From: Actinospica acidithermotolerans
GTDB lineage: Bacteria; Actinomycetota; Actinomycetes; Streptomycetales; Catenulisporaceae
Length of the DNA: 64,000 nucleotides
Assembly (NCBI RefSeq): GCF_018139625.1
Contig: NZ_JAGSOH010000010.1
Span: forward strand, 36,601-100,600
Reading direction: 5' to 3'
The notes under the pieces are model-generated. The model did no database searches, was not told the DNA's origin, and worked only from the letters and a program-made list of their open reading frames with translations. Position numbers and translations under genes: made by a program. Numbering within the stretch: position 1 is the stretch's first letter; each line of letters opens with the position of its first letter. Below, piece by piece: positions 43,613 through 52,331 of this stretch.

Positions 43613-44506
43613 GCCGCCCACCGCGGCGAGGCCGTCGGCCACCGCGGTGCGGGCGCGCCAGCCGGTGGCGTTGTGGAAGGCGTCGGACGAGATCCGCTGG
43701 GAGCGCAGGAAGGGCTCGACCCGCTTGGAGATCAGGCGCAGGGCCAGCGGGGACAGGTAGCGCGCGGGGCCGCCGACGCCCGCCGCCTTGCCGAGGGCCT
43801 CGGCCCACTCGGCGCGGGTGAGCGGCGGGCCGGAGACGTTGTAGACGCCGGATGGCGCGGCGAGCGAGGCGACGACGGCCGCGGCGGCGTCCTGAACCAG
43901 GATCGGCGAGAGGTAGCCCCCGGGGTCGCCCATGACAACGGCCTTGCCCCTGCGCACCCGGTCCAGCTGCCAGCGGGTGGCGGGCTCGTCGCCGTAGAGC
44001 AGCCCGAAGCGCAGCACGACGGCGAAGCGGTAGGCGTCGGCGAAGCCCATCGCGTTCTCGGTCGCGGTGATCGACGAGGCGGTCACCGCGTTCGGGCGCA
44101 CCGGGTGCCGCTCGGTGATCCACTCGTCGCCGCCGTCCTCGTAGACGAAGGAGACCGCCTCCTGCACCAGCCGCAGCACACCCTCGGCGGCCGCGGCCTC
44201 GGCGAGGTTCCGGCTCGCCTCGGTGCGGATCCGGTCGTTCTCCCGCCAGCTCTTCGCGCGCAGCGCGGCGGTGCCGGGCGGGATGCTGGTGGCCAGGTTC
44301 ACCACGACGTCGTGGCCGGACACGGCGTGCCGGAGCGCGGCCTGGTCGAACAGGTCGGCCGCGACCGGAGTCGCGCCGGCGCCGTCCAGCACGTCGCGCT
44401 TGGGACCGGATCTCGCGATCCCGGTGACCTTGTGCCCGGCCGCGACCAGACTCCGCACGGCGGCGGTGCCCAGCACCCCGGTGGCACCAGCCACGAATAC
44501 CCGCAT
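43610..44506 (-). CDS. NAD(P)-dependent epimerase/dehydratase-family protein
   Basis: This 298-residue protein has a Rossmann start MRVFVAGATGVLGTAAVRSL (GxxGxxG), DVVVNLATSIPPG and an RLVQEAVSFVYEDGG segment where the extended-SDR Ser/Tyr/Lys triad would be; YxxxK is not evident (SSITATENAM), so catalysis may differ from classical epimerases. It could be an NAD(P)-binding reductase or regulator like other atypical extended SDRs. It is monocistronic and convergent with the cell-wall hydrolase. Confidence 0.82.
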   Translation of the reverse strand: MRVFVAGATGVLGTAAVRSLVAAGHKVTGIARSGPKRDVLDGAGATPVAADLFDQAALRHAVSGHDVVVNLATSIPPGTAALRAKSWRENDRIRTEASRNLAEAAAAEGVLRLVQEAVSFVYEDGGDEWITERHPVRPNAVTASSITATENAMGFADAYRFAVVLRFGLLYGDEPATRWQLDRVRRGKAVVMGDPGGYLSPILVQDAAAAVVASLAAPSGVYNVSGPPLTRAEWAEALGKAAGVGGPARYLSPLALRLISKRVEPFLRSQRISSDAFHNATGWRARTAVADGLAAVGG

Positions 44507-44744
44507 CCTGTGTTCTCCCTCGCCGAGCTCAGGGCCCTACGACGGCCCACTGCTGTCCACTACCCGCGTAACCCGCGCCCACTCGACTCGTTGAGGACTC
44601 CGGGCACGGTCTCCGGGGACAGTTTGCCGCATTCCGCGCCCCCTTTGCTCCCGGTTTCAGCGGAAATCCCGATATCCATACAAGTGCAGAGCCACGTGTC
44701 GGGAACGGACGGCGGCGCACGGCGTCGCACTGGAGGTGTGTCAG

Positions 44745-45575
44745 GTGGACACGGCGACCGGAAGGCGCGGGCTGCCGCCCGCACGCGCCGGATTGGCGGG
44801 CGCGGTGCTCGCCTGCGCCCTGGCGACGGCCTCGTGCGCTGGTTCGGGCTCGAGCACGGCGGTCTCGGTCGCGGCGGACCCGGTGGCCGCGGTGCGCGCG
44901 GCCGGACCCGCGTCGCTGAAGATCGGCACGGCCGAGGTGGCCACCTCCGTGTCCATGACCGCGAACGGCAAGACCGACCAGTTCTCCGGCACCGGCGCCT
45001 TCGACTTCGCCAAGCAGCTCGGCTCGATCAGGCTGACCGTGCCGCCGGACGTCAGCGCGCACAGCACGCTGGACGAGATCGTCACCCCGACCACGCTCTA
45101 CATGCGCCCGACCGGCAGCACGGGCAAGTGGGTCCGGGTGGACTCGGGCAAGCTCGCGGACGGCGACCTGATCAGCGCCGGGTACACCAGCCCGATCCTC
45201 GCCTTCGCGATGCTCTACGGCGCGGGCGCCGCGGGCGGCTCGGTGCGCTACGTCGGCCAGGACCGGGTCTACGACGTCCCGGTGGCGCACTACTCCGGCA
45301 CGCTCGACCTGGCCGCGGCGGCGAAGGCGGCCCCCGCGCCGGAGAACGCCGCGCTGGTCGCCGCGAGCGCCTCGTTCTCGAAGGAGTCGGTCCCCTTCGA
45401 CGTCTTCCTCGACGCCCAGGGGCGGGTGCTCCGCTTCGTCGCGCACCTGCAGTACTCCGCGCCCGCCCCGGAGAAGGGGACCGTCACGATCGTCTCCAGC
45501 ACCGACCTCTACGACCTCGGCAGGAAGGTCGCGGTCACCGCGCCGGCCGACGCCGACGCCACCTCCTCGAACTAG
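44745..45575 (+). CDS. Secreted lipoprotein (LppX/LprAFG-like)
   Basis: This 276-residue protein has a lipoprotein signal with lipobox LATASC and a mature domain ASLKIGTAEVATSVSMTANGKTDQFSGTGAFDFAKQLG with LYMRPTGSTGKWVRVD later. That is the half-barrel pattern of LppX/LprG and LolA-like lipid carriers. It probably binds or moves a lipid across the envelope. I chose the GTG at 44745, which has GGAGG 8 nt upstream; a GTG three codons earlier is possible. Confidence 0.75.
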   Translation: MDTATGRRGLPPARAGLAGAVLACALATASCAGSGSSTAVSVAADPVAAVRAAGPASLKIGTAEVATSVSMTANGKTDQFSGTGAFDFAKQLGSIRLTVPPDVSAHSTLDEIVTPTTLYMRPTGSTGKWVRVDSGKLADGDLISAGYTSPILAFAMLYGAGAAGGSVRYVGQDRVYDVPVAHYSGTLDLAAAAKAAPAPENAALVAASASFSKESVPFDVFLDAQGRVLRFVAHLQYSAPAPEKGTVTIVSSTDLYDLGRKVAVTAPADADATSSN

Positions 45576-45730
45576 GCGTCCGGGGCGAAGCGGGCGGCGT
45601 CGGACAGGTGGTCCGGACCAGGCTCGGATGGCCCAGTCGGGCCATGGTGGTCGGATTAAGGCGGTCCTAACCTTGAATACCAGGGAGCCGACTGTCACTT
45701 CGGTCCGCGAGCCGCGAGGAGGTGGTCTGG

Positions 45731-45979
45731 GTGCGTGCTGACACGACGACGTCTGTGAGTTCGTCCAAAGCCGGGCTGTCCGGATCCGCGGCGCAGCGCT
45801 CCACCCGCGCCGCGCGCGCGGCGGCCTCTCCGGGCCCGCGGTACCGCGCGGTGCACGACCGGGTCGCGCTGGATGAGATCGAGCTGTACGCCGAGCTGAT
45901 CATCGCCGCCGAGCGCAGCGACGAGCCGCTCTCCCAGGAGGCGATCGACCGGATCCTGGGGCTGACGGTCCGCTCGTGA
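45731..45979 (+). CDS. 82-residue conserved-looking small protein
   Basis: A GTG start with AGGAGG 8 nt upstream opens this basic, Ser/Ala/Arg-rich protein. The C-terminal half is a compact helical segment (RYRAVHDRVALDEIELYAELIIAAERSDEPLSQEAIDRILGL), the only part likely folded. I know no function, but the second half looks evolutionarily constrained. The stop codon overlaps the PHO box of the pit operon. Confidence 0.65.
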   Translation: MRADTTTSVSSSKAGLSGSAAQRSTRAARAAASPGPRYRAVHDRVALDEIELYAELIIAAERSDEPLSQEAIDRILGLTVRS

Positions 45980-45992
45980 ACTCCGGGTGAAC
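45971..45992 (-). promoter_or_regulatory. PHO box upstream of the PhoU-like/Pit operon
   Basis: Read on the minus strand, GTTCACCCGGA (45992-45982) and GTTCACGAGCG (45981-45971) are two abutted 11-nt units with identical GTTCAC cores, an excellent match to the PhoP direct-repeat unit. They lie 255 nt before the operon start. The rest of the gap to 46246 holds no gene I can support. Confidence 0.7.
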
Positions 45993-46246
45993 GCCCGGGA
46001 AAGTGATTTATCTCTCAACCAGTTTTCGCCGAAAGCGGCCGTCATCCGGCGGCCCGCGCCCCTTTCGAGCCCGTCGGACCGCAGTCCGGCCCCGTCCCGC
46101 CGCATCCGGGCGAGAACGGGCACCTCGGCGCGCCTAGACCACGGAGCGTCTACCATCCTTGTGGTCATGGAACACTGGACTTCCGGGACCAAGATCCACA
46201 GATCGCCCTCTGTCCCGGATACCCAACCACAAGCCCGGAGAGCCCC

Positions 46247-46867
46247 GTGCGCCTGCGTCTGACTCCGAAGGAGACGAGCTTCTACGAGCTGTTCGCCAAA
46301 GCGGCGGACAACCTCGTCGTGGGAGCCGGCCTGCTGACCGAGCTGCTCGGCGCCGACAAGGCCGGCCGGGCGGACATCGCCGGCCGGATGCGCGACGCCG
46401 AGCACGTCTCCGACGAGATCACCCACGACATCTACCGGCAGCTGAACTCCTCCTTCATCACGCCCTTCGACCGCGAGGACATCTACATGCTCGCGAGCCT
46501 GCTGGACGACGTGATGGACGAGATGGACGCGGCGGCCGACCTGGTCTCGCTCTACCAGATCGAGGAGCTGCCGGACGGGGTGGCCGACCAGGTGGACGTG
46601 CTGGTGCGCGCGGCCGACCTGACCGCCGAGGCGATGCCCCGGCTGCGCACCATGAAGGACATGCAGGACTACTGGATCGAGGTCAACCGCCTGGAGAACC
46701 AGGCCGACCAGGTCTACCGCCGGCTGCTGGCGCACCTGTTCTCCGGCGAGTTCGACGCGATCACCGTGCTCAAGCTCAAGGAGGTCGTGGAGACCCTGGA
46801 GCAGGCGGCGGACGGCTTCGAGCACGTGGCGAACACGATCGAGACGATCGCGGTCAAGGAGTCCTGA
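46247..46867 (+). CDS. DUF47 PhoU-like protein, partner of Pit
   Basis: This 206-residue helical protein is a DUF47/PhoU-domain member: FYELFAKAADNLVVGAGLLTELLGA, then AEHVSDEITHDIYRQLNSSFITPFDREDIYMLASLLDDVMDEMDAAADL and a C-terminal LEQAADGFEHVANTIE. It is placed immediately before the low-affinity phosphate transporter (gap 6 nt), the normal pairing, and likely regulates it. The start is a GTG with GGAGAG upstream. Confidence 0.92.
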   Translation: MRLRLTPKETSFYELFAKAADNLVVGAGLLTELLGADKAGRADIAGRMRDAEHVSDEITHDIYRQLNSSFITPFDREDIYMLASLLDDVMDEMDAAADLVSLYQIEELPDGVADQVDVLVRAADLTAEAMPRLRTMKDMQDYWIEVNRLENQADQVYRRLLAHLFSGEFDAITVLKLKEVVETLEQAADGFEHVANTIETIAVKES

Positions 46868-46873
46868 GCCGCC

Positions 46874-47887
46874 GTGCTGACCTTCTGGCTCGTCGTGGTC
46901 ATCGTGGTGGCCCTGGGCTTCGCCTACACCAACGGCTTCCACGACTCGGCCAACGCGATCGCCACCTCGGTCTCCACCCGGGCGCTGACCCCGCGGGTCG
47001 CACTGCTGATGGCGGCCGTCATGAACCTGGTCGGAGCCTGGCTCGGCCTAGAGCTCGGCGGCGGCGTGGCCAAGGCCGTGACCAGCGGGATCATCAGCCC
47101 CCCGCCGACCGGCGCGGCCGGTCTCGTCATCGTCTTCTCCCTGCTGGCCGGCGCGATCGCGTGGAACCTGATCACCTGGCGCCTCGGCCTGCCCTCCTCG
47201 AGCACGCACGCGCTGATCGGCGGCATGGTCGGCGCCGGCCTCGCCTCGGGCCTGACCGTGAGCTGGTCAGGGGTCTGGGACAAGGTCGTGCTCCCGATGC
47301 TGGTCTCCCCGGTCGTCGGCTTCGCGCTCGCCTTCGCGCTGATGCTCGGCATCCTGTGGGCCTTCCGCCGGGCGAACCCGTCCCGGGTCACCCGCAACTT
47401 CCGGATGGCGCAGACGGTCTCGGCCGCCGGCATGGCGCTCGGCCACGGCATCCAGGACGCGCAGAAGTCGATGGGCGTGGTCATGCTCGCGCTCATCGCC
47501 GGGGGCCGCGCGACGAGCAGCTCCCCGGTGCCGTGGTGGGTGCTCTGGTCCGCGGCGCTGGCGATCTCGGCCGGCACCAGCGCGGGCGGCTGGCGGATCA
47601 TGCGGACCCTGGGACGCAAGGTCATCGAGCTCGACCCGCCGCGCGGCTTCGCGGCCGAGTCCGTCGCCTCGCTCGTGCTCTACTTCACCGCGTTCATCTA
47701 TCCCGCGCCGGTGTCCACGACGCACATCATCACCGGCTCGATCATGGGCGTCGGCGCCACCAAGCGCCGCTCCGCGGTCCGCTGGGGCGTCGCCCAGAAC
47801 ATCGTGACCGCCTGGTTCCTGACCATACCGGCCGCCGCCTGCTGCGCCGCGATCGTCTACTACCCCACCCACGCGATCTTCGGCTGA
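46874..47887 (+). CDS. pit: Low-affinity inorganic phosphate transporter (PiT family)
   Basis: This 337-residue membrane protein has the duplicated PiT signature: GFAYTNGFHDSANAIATSVSTRAL near the N-terminus and the related AAGMALGHGIQDAQKSMGVVMLAL in the second half, with about eight to ten spans. It takes up metal-phosphate with protons when phosphate is abundant. The GTG start follows the DUF47 stop by 6 nt. It is convergent with pstB across a strong terminator. Confidence 0.95.
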   Translation: MLTFWLVVVIVVALGFAYTNGFHDSANAIATSVSTRALTPRVALLMAAVMNLVGAWLGLELGGGVAKAVTSGIISPPPTGAAGLVIVFSLLAGAIAWNLITWRLGLPSSSTHALIGGMVGAGLASGLTVSWSGVWDKVVLPMLVSPVVGFALAFALMLGILWAFRRANPSRVTRNFRMAQTVSAAGMALGHGIQDAQKSMGVVMLALIAGGRATSSSPVPWWVLWSAALAISAGTSAGGWRIMRTLGRKVIELDPPRGFAAESVASLVLYFTAFIYPAPVSTTHIITGSIMGVGATKRRSAVRWGVAQNIVTAWFLTIPAAACCAAIVYYPTHAIFG

Positions 47888-47916
47888 CCTCGAAAACGAG
47901 CAGTCCGGAAACGACG

Positions 47917-47951
47917 ATGCCTCGCGAACCGGGAGTTCGCGAGGCATTTTT
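47917..47951. terminator. Canonical terminator between pit and pstB
   Basis: ATGCCTCGCGAAC (47917-47929) pairs with GTTCGCGAGGCAT (47935-47947) around CGGGA, followed by TTTTT on the plus strand. Confidence 0.93.
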
Positions 47952-47969
47952 GCCGTCGGGCGGTGCGGC

Positions 47970-48746
47970 TCAGCCGAAACGGCCGGTGATGTAGTCCTCG
48001 GTGGCGCGCTGCGAGGGGTTCGCGAAGATCCGCGGGGTGTCGTCGATCTCGATCAGCTTGCCCGGCTTGCCGGTGCCCTCGATGTTGAAGAAGGCGGTGC
48101 GGTCCGACACACGCGCGGCCTGCTGCATGTTGTGCGTCACGATCACGATCGTGTACTCGTTCTTCAGCTGCGCGATCAGGTCCTCGATGGCGAGGGTCGA
48201 GATCGGGTCGAGCGCGGAGCAGGGCTCGTCCATCAGCAGCACGTCCGGGGAGACGGCGATCGCCCGGGCGATGCACAGCCGCTGCTGCTGACCGCCGGAC
48301 AGGCCCATGCCCGGCTTGTTGAGCCGGTCCTTGACCTCGTTCCACAGGTTCGCGCCGCGCAGCGACTGCTCGACGATGCCGTCCGTGTCGCTCTTGCCGC
48401 GCACGCCGTTCAGGCGCAGGCCCGCGGCCACGTTCTCGTAGATCGACATGGTCGGGAACGGGTTCGGCCGCTGGAAGACCATGCCGATCGTGCGGCGCAC
48501 CGCGACCGGGTCGATGCCCGCGCCGTAGAGGTCCACGTCGTCGAGCATGACCTTGCCCTCGACCCGAGTCCCCGGGATGACCTCGTGCATGCGGTTCAGG
48601 GTGCGCAGGACGGTGGACTTACCGCATCCGGACGGGCCGATGAAGGCGGTCACCGTGCGCGGCTCCACGGTCAGGCTGATGTCCTCGATCGCCCGCACCG
48701 AGCCGTAGTACGCCGACAGTCCGGAGACGTCGATTCGCTTGGCCAT
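47970..48746 (-). CDS. pstB: Phosphate ABC transporter ATPase PstB
   Basis: This 258-residue ATPase drives high-affinity phosphate uptake. It has the PstB start [22 protein letters not shown], Walker [10 protein letters not shown], the PstB-specific [16 protein letters not shown], signature LSGGQQQR, and Walker [18 protein letters not shown] chose the ATG at 48746; an upstream in-frame TTG is less likely. It is the last gene of pstSCAB, 34 nt after pstA. Confidence 0.97.
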   Translation of the reverse strand: MAKRIDVSGLSAYYGSVRAIEDISLTVEPRTVTAFIGPSGCGKSTVLRTLNRMHEVIPGTRVEGKVMLDDVDLYGAGIDPVAVRRTIGMVFQRPNPFPTMSIYENVAAGLRLNGVRGKSDTDGIVEQSLRGANLWNEVKDRLNKPGMGLSGGQQQRLCIARAIAVSPDVLLMDEPCSALDPISTLAIEDLIAQLKNEYTIVIVTHNMQQAARVSDRTAFFNIEGTGKPGKLIEIDDTPRIFANPSQRATEDYITGRFG

Positions 48747-48780
48747 GGTTCTCAAGTCTTCTTTCTTCAGCTTCGGAGGG

Positions 48781-49650
48781 CTACCGGGCGGCCGCCGGTG
48801 CCTTCCACCAGGCGATCAGACGGGCGAACAGGTTGAGCAGCATGACGATGATGATCAGGGTGAGCGCCGCGGCCCAGCCGCGGTCGATCGCGGCCTGCAG
48901 GCTGTTCTGCGACTCATTGAATACGAACAGCGGCAGCGAGCCCTGAGGGTCGCTGAACGGGTTCCCGTTGATCGAGTTCGCCGCACCCACCAGAAGAAGC
49001 ACCGGAGCCGTCTCACCCATGATGCGCGCAATACCGAGCATCATCCCTGTGACGATACCCGGCAGTGCGGTCGGCAGCACCACCTTGACGATCGTTCGCC
49101 ACTTCGGGACGCCGAGCGCGTAGGACGCCTCGCGCAGCGCCGGGGAAACCAGACGCAGCATCTCCTCGGTGGATCGGATGGCTACCGGCATCATGAGGAT
49201 CAGCAGGGCGAGGGACGCGGCGAAGCCGGAGACCTGGTATCCGAGACCGAGGATCCAGAAGGACAGGATGAACAAACCGGCGACGATCGAGGGCAGGCCC
49301 ATCATGACGTCGACGAAGAAGGTCACCGCCTGAGCAAGTCGCCCGCGGCCGTACTCGACCAGGTAGATCGCGACGAGCAGGGACAACGGGATGGTGATCG
49401 CCGCGGCGATACCGACCTGCTCGAGCGTGCCGAGGATCGCATGGTAGGCGCCGCCGCTGTCCTGCTGCTCGGCGACATTGCGCATCGAGTGGGTCAGGAA
49501 GTAGGCGTTGAAGTCCTTCGCGCCCTTCAGGATCACGGTCCACAGGATCGAGACCAGGGGAATGAGAGCGACGACGAGGGCGAGGCCCATCGCGGCCATG
49601 GCCGCCGTGTTCTTCGCCTTGCGGATGGGACTGGGGTGCGAGAGGGACAT
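48781..49650 (-). CDS. pstA: Phosphate ABC transporter permease PstA
   Basis: This 289-residue inner-membrane protein has six predicted spans and the EAA loop [30 protein letters not shown] followed by the PstA motif [18 protein letters not shown]. It forms the phosphate channel with PstC. The ATG shares one base with the pstC stop (TGATG). Confidence 0.96.
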   Translation of the reverse strand: MSLSHPSPIRKAKNTAAMAAMGLALVVALIPLVSILWTVILKGAKDFNAYFLTHSMRNVAEQQDSGGAYHAILGTLEQVGIAAAITIPLSLLVAIYLVEYGRGRLAQAVTFFVDVMMGLPSIVAGLFILSFWILGLGYQVSGFAASLALLILMMPVAIRSTEEMLRLVSPALREASYALGVPKWRTIVKVVLPTALPGIVTGMMLGIARIMGETAPVLLLVGAANSINGNPFSDPQGSLPLFVFNESQNSLQAAIDRGWAAALTLIIIVMLLNLFARLIAWWKAPAAAR

Positions 49651-50663
49651 CAGGCACCGGCCTTGTTCGTGGAGCGCCGGATGACGAGGCGCGCGACGTA
49701 GTTGACGATCAGTGTCATCAGGAACAGCACCAGGCCGGATGCAATCAGCGCTTGCCGGCCGGTGGTGAATGCCTCGCCGAACTGGACCGCGATGTTCGCG
49801 GCGATAGTGTTGCCGCCGGGCTGGAGGATCCGGGTGACGAGACCCGGCACGGTGGTGAGCACCATGGCGACGGCGATGGTCTCACCGAGCGCCCGGCCGA
49901 AGCCGAGGATCACCGCGCTGGTGACGCCGCTGCGGCCATAGGGCAGCACGGCCAGCCGGATCATCTCCCACTTGGTTGCGCCGAGCGCGTAGGCCGCCTC
50001 GATCTGCTCCCGGGGGGTTTGCTTGTAGATCTCCCTGGAGATCGCGGCGACGATCGGAAGAATCATGATCGCGAGCACCACGCCGGCGGTGAACATCGAA
50101 CTGCCGTAGGTGCCGTTGGTCTTGAACATCGGGATCCAGCCGAGCACATCCTCGATCAGCTTGGAGACCCCGCTCATGTGCCGGTCGAGGACCAGCAGGC
50201 CCCACAGTCCATAGACCACCGAGGGCACCGCCGCAAGCAGGTCGACGATGTAGCCGAAGAACGAGCCGAGCTTGCGCGGCACGTACTGCGTGATGAACAG
50301 GGCTACGCCGATCGCGACAGGCGCCCCGAGGAGCACGCCGACCACCGAGGTGACCAGCGTGCCCCAGGCAATCGCGGCGATGCCGAAGGTCGGCACGCCG
50401 TTCGTGTTGTTCCCGTCCGGGTCCCAGGCGAAAGAGGTGAGGAAGTTGACCTTGTCCTGGCTGATCGCGTTCACCGCCTGATAAATCAGGAACCCGGCGA
50501 TCGCGGCCATGATGACCAGGATGAACACGGCGGCGGCGCGAGCGCTGCCGGCGAACGCCCGGTCGCCGAGACCGGCCTTCTCGGTCAGTGCCGAACGGGC
50601 GCGCACAGGCTCGGGCGCCTGGCCCTCCGGCTCGGCCAACACCGGCGGAGTATCGCTGCTCAT
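49650..50663 (-). CDS. pstC: Phosphate ABC transporter permease PstC
   Basis: This 337-residue permease has a polar N-terminal extension (about 40 residues), then six spans and the EAA loop EAAYALGATKWEMIRLAVLPYGRSGV with LGFGRALGETIAVAMVL. It pairs with PstA. The gene is 37 nt downstream of pstS. Confidence 0.96.
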   Translation of the reverse strand: MSSDTPPVLAEPEGQAPEPVRARSALTEKAGLGDRAFAGSARAAAVFILVIMAAIAGFLIYQAVNAISQDKVNFLTSFAWDPDGNNTNGVPTFGIAAIAWGTLVTSVVGVLLGAPVAIGVALFITQYVPRKLGSFFGYIVDLLAAVPSVVYGLWGLLVLDRHMSGVSKLIEDVLGWIPMFKTNGTYGSSMFTAGVVLAIMILPIVAAISREIYKQTPREQIEAAYALGATKWEMIRLAVLPYGRSGVTSAVILGFGRALGETIAVAMVLTTVPGLVTRILQPGGNTIAANIAVQFGEAFTTGRQALIASGLVLFLMTLIVNYVARLVIRRSTNKAGA

Positions 50664-50700
50664 GGGAACGTCCTCCCCTCCTACCTGGGGCTAGAGGCTA

Positions 50701-51813
50701 CTAGGACAGGGAGTCGACGGCCTTGACGTCCGCGGAGGCGACGTTGGACGGCAGCGGGATGTACCCGAGGTTGGTGAGCTCGCTCTGCGCCGTGCTGGAA
50801 AGCGCGTAGCCGAGGAAGCCCTTGATCAGCGGAAGCTTGCTCGAGTCGTTGCCGGTCCCGCAGACGATCTCATAGGTCACAAGGACGGCCGGGTAGGCGT
50901 CGGCGTTCGAGTAGTTGTAGTTGAACACCACGTGGGTGTCCGCGCCCGTCTGCTCGACCTGGGCCTGTGCGATGAACTGCGCCGCGTTGGCCGAGGACAG
51001 CTGGACGTAGTCGCCCGCCGCGTTGGAGACCTTGGCGTAGGTCAGGTTGTTCTGGCTGGCGTACGAGTACTCGTCATAGGCGATACCGCCGGAGGTCGAC
51101 TTGACCTTCGCGGCTACGCCCGCGGAGCCCTTGGCGCCCTGGCCCGCCTTGCCGGGCCACTGCTTGTTGGCCGCAGCGAAGCCGCCGAGGTGGTTCAGGT
51201 AGTTCGAGAAGTTGTACGAGGTGCCGGAGGCGTCCGAACGGAAGAACGGCTGGATCGCCAGGCTCGGGAAGGTCACGCCCGGGTTGTCCTTGGCGATCGC
51301 GGCGTTGTTCCAGTTGGTGATGGTGCCGTCGAAGATGCCGGCCAGCGTCTTGGCGTCGAGGTTGATCGAGGCGGTCACGCCCGGGATGTTGTAGATCACG
51401 GCGATGGCGCCGCCGACCGCCGGGATGTCGATAGCCTCGCCCGAGCCGCACCGGCCCGAGGACTTGACCTGGGCGGCCTGGGTGGTGCTCATCGCGTAGT
51501 CGGAGCCGGCGAAGTCGGACTGCTTCTGCACGAAGGACGTGAAGCCGGCGCCGGAGCCGTTGGCGTTGTAGTTGACCGTGGTGCCGGAGCACTTGGTCTG
51601 GTAGTCCTTGATGAACTGCGAGATCGCGTTCGCCTGGGCGGTCGAGCCCGCCGAGTTCAGCGTGCCCGAGGGGCAAGACGAGGCGGCCGAGCCGGAAGCG
51701 GCCGCGCTGGTCGTCGAGCTCGACGAGGAGTTGTTGTCCGAACCACAAGCGCTGAGCGCAAGAGCCGCGGCGACAGCCACGCCGGCCACAGCGCCGTATC
51801 GCTGAAACTTCAC
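50701..51813 (-). CDS. pstS: Phosphate-binding lipoprotein PstS
   Basis: This 370-residue exported lipoprotein captures phosphate. It has a signal with lipobox LALSAC (Cys23), a Ser-rich linker, and the phosphate-binding motifs LNSAGSTAQANAISQFI, GSGAGFTSF, FAGSDYAMS and FRSDASGTSYNFSNYL. I chose the GTG at 51813 with AGGGA upstream because it gives a normal signal peptide; the frame is open 12 codons further. It heads pstSCAB under a four-unit PHO box. Confidence 0.96.
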   Translation of the reverse strand: MKFQRYGAVAGVAVAAALALSACGSDNNSSSSSTTSAAASGSAASSCPSGTLNSAGSTAQANAISQFIKDYQTKCSGTTVNYNANGSGAGFTSFVQKQSDFAGSDYAMSTTQAAQVKSSGRCGSGEAIDIPAVGGAIAVIYNIPGVTASINLDAKTLAGIFDGTITNWNNAAIAKDNPGVTFPSLAIQPFFRSDASGTSYNFSNYLNHLGGFAAANKQWPGKAGQGAKGSAGVAAKVKSTSGGIAYDEYSYASQNNLTYAKVSNAAGDYVQLSSANAAQFIAQAQVEQTGADTHVVFNYNYSNADAYPAVLVTYEIVCGTGNDSSKLPLIKGFLGYALSSTAQSELTNLGYIPLPSNVASADVKAVDSLS

Positions 51814-51896
51814 GGGGAAGTCCCTTTCGTCCTGGGACCGGCGGGGCACCGCCGGAGGTCAATGCCGATAAATGCTGACCACCCGAACGTAGGCAG

Positions 51897-51940
51897 ATCC
51901 GGTGAATGAGTGGACTTCGGCAGGTGAACCGGAGGTGAAC
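51897..51940 (-). promoter_or_regulatory. PHO box of the pstSCAB operon (four 11-nt units)
   Basis: On the minus strand GTTCACCTCCG (51940-51930), GTTCACCTGCC (51929-51919), GAAGTCCACTC (51918-51908) and ATTCACCGGAT (51907-51897) are contiguous. Three carry TTCACC. A -10-like TACGTT (51892-51887) follows at the distance expected for a PhoP-activated promoter, giving a 5' leader of about 65 nt. Confidence 0.85.
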
Positions 51941-52151
51941 GCACCCGGGACATTGCTATTGGGAAGATAAAGAATCGGTCACGGAAGCCCTGGCCAGGGG
52001 CATATCGCGACCGGTGCGGGCGTTCCGTGGCGTTTTCGGAAGGTGAACAGACGACTGGGCCCTTCGGGTGGCCGGGAGACGGCCGACAGGCCGGGTGAGC
52101 ACCGTCGGAGCGCCAGCCGGCGGCGCTGTGACCGTGTAACAGCGCCGCCCC

Positions 52152-52298
52152 GGCCCGAAGGTTCGCTCAGTCAGGTCCGGGGCGGTTTCCGGCGGGATCG
52201 CTCGCGGGCCGCCGCCCCGCCGCCCGGGCCGCCCGGGCCCGAAGGTTGGGTCAGTCAGGTCCGGGCGGTCTCCGGCGGATTCGCTCGCCGCCCCCGCG
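52152..52298 (+). repeat. Imperfect ~60-nt direct repeat, two copies
   Basis: A block starting GGCCCGAAGGTT and containing TCAGTCAGGTCCGGG and TCCGGCGG occurs at 52152-52217 and again at 52236-52298, 84 nt apart. The 51941-52331 interval between pstS and the phosphatase gene otherwise shows no gene. Confidence 0.75.
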
Positions 52299-52331
52299 GC
52301 CCCGCCGCCCCGCGGCGCCCGCGGGGCCGCG

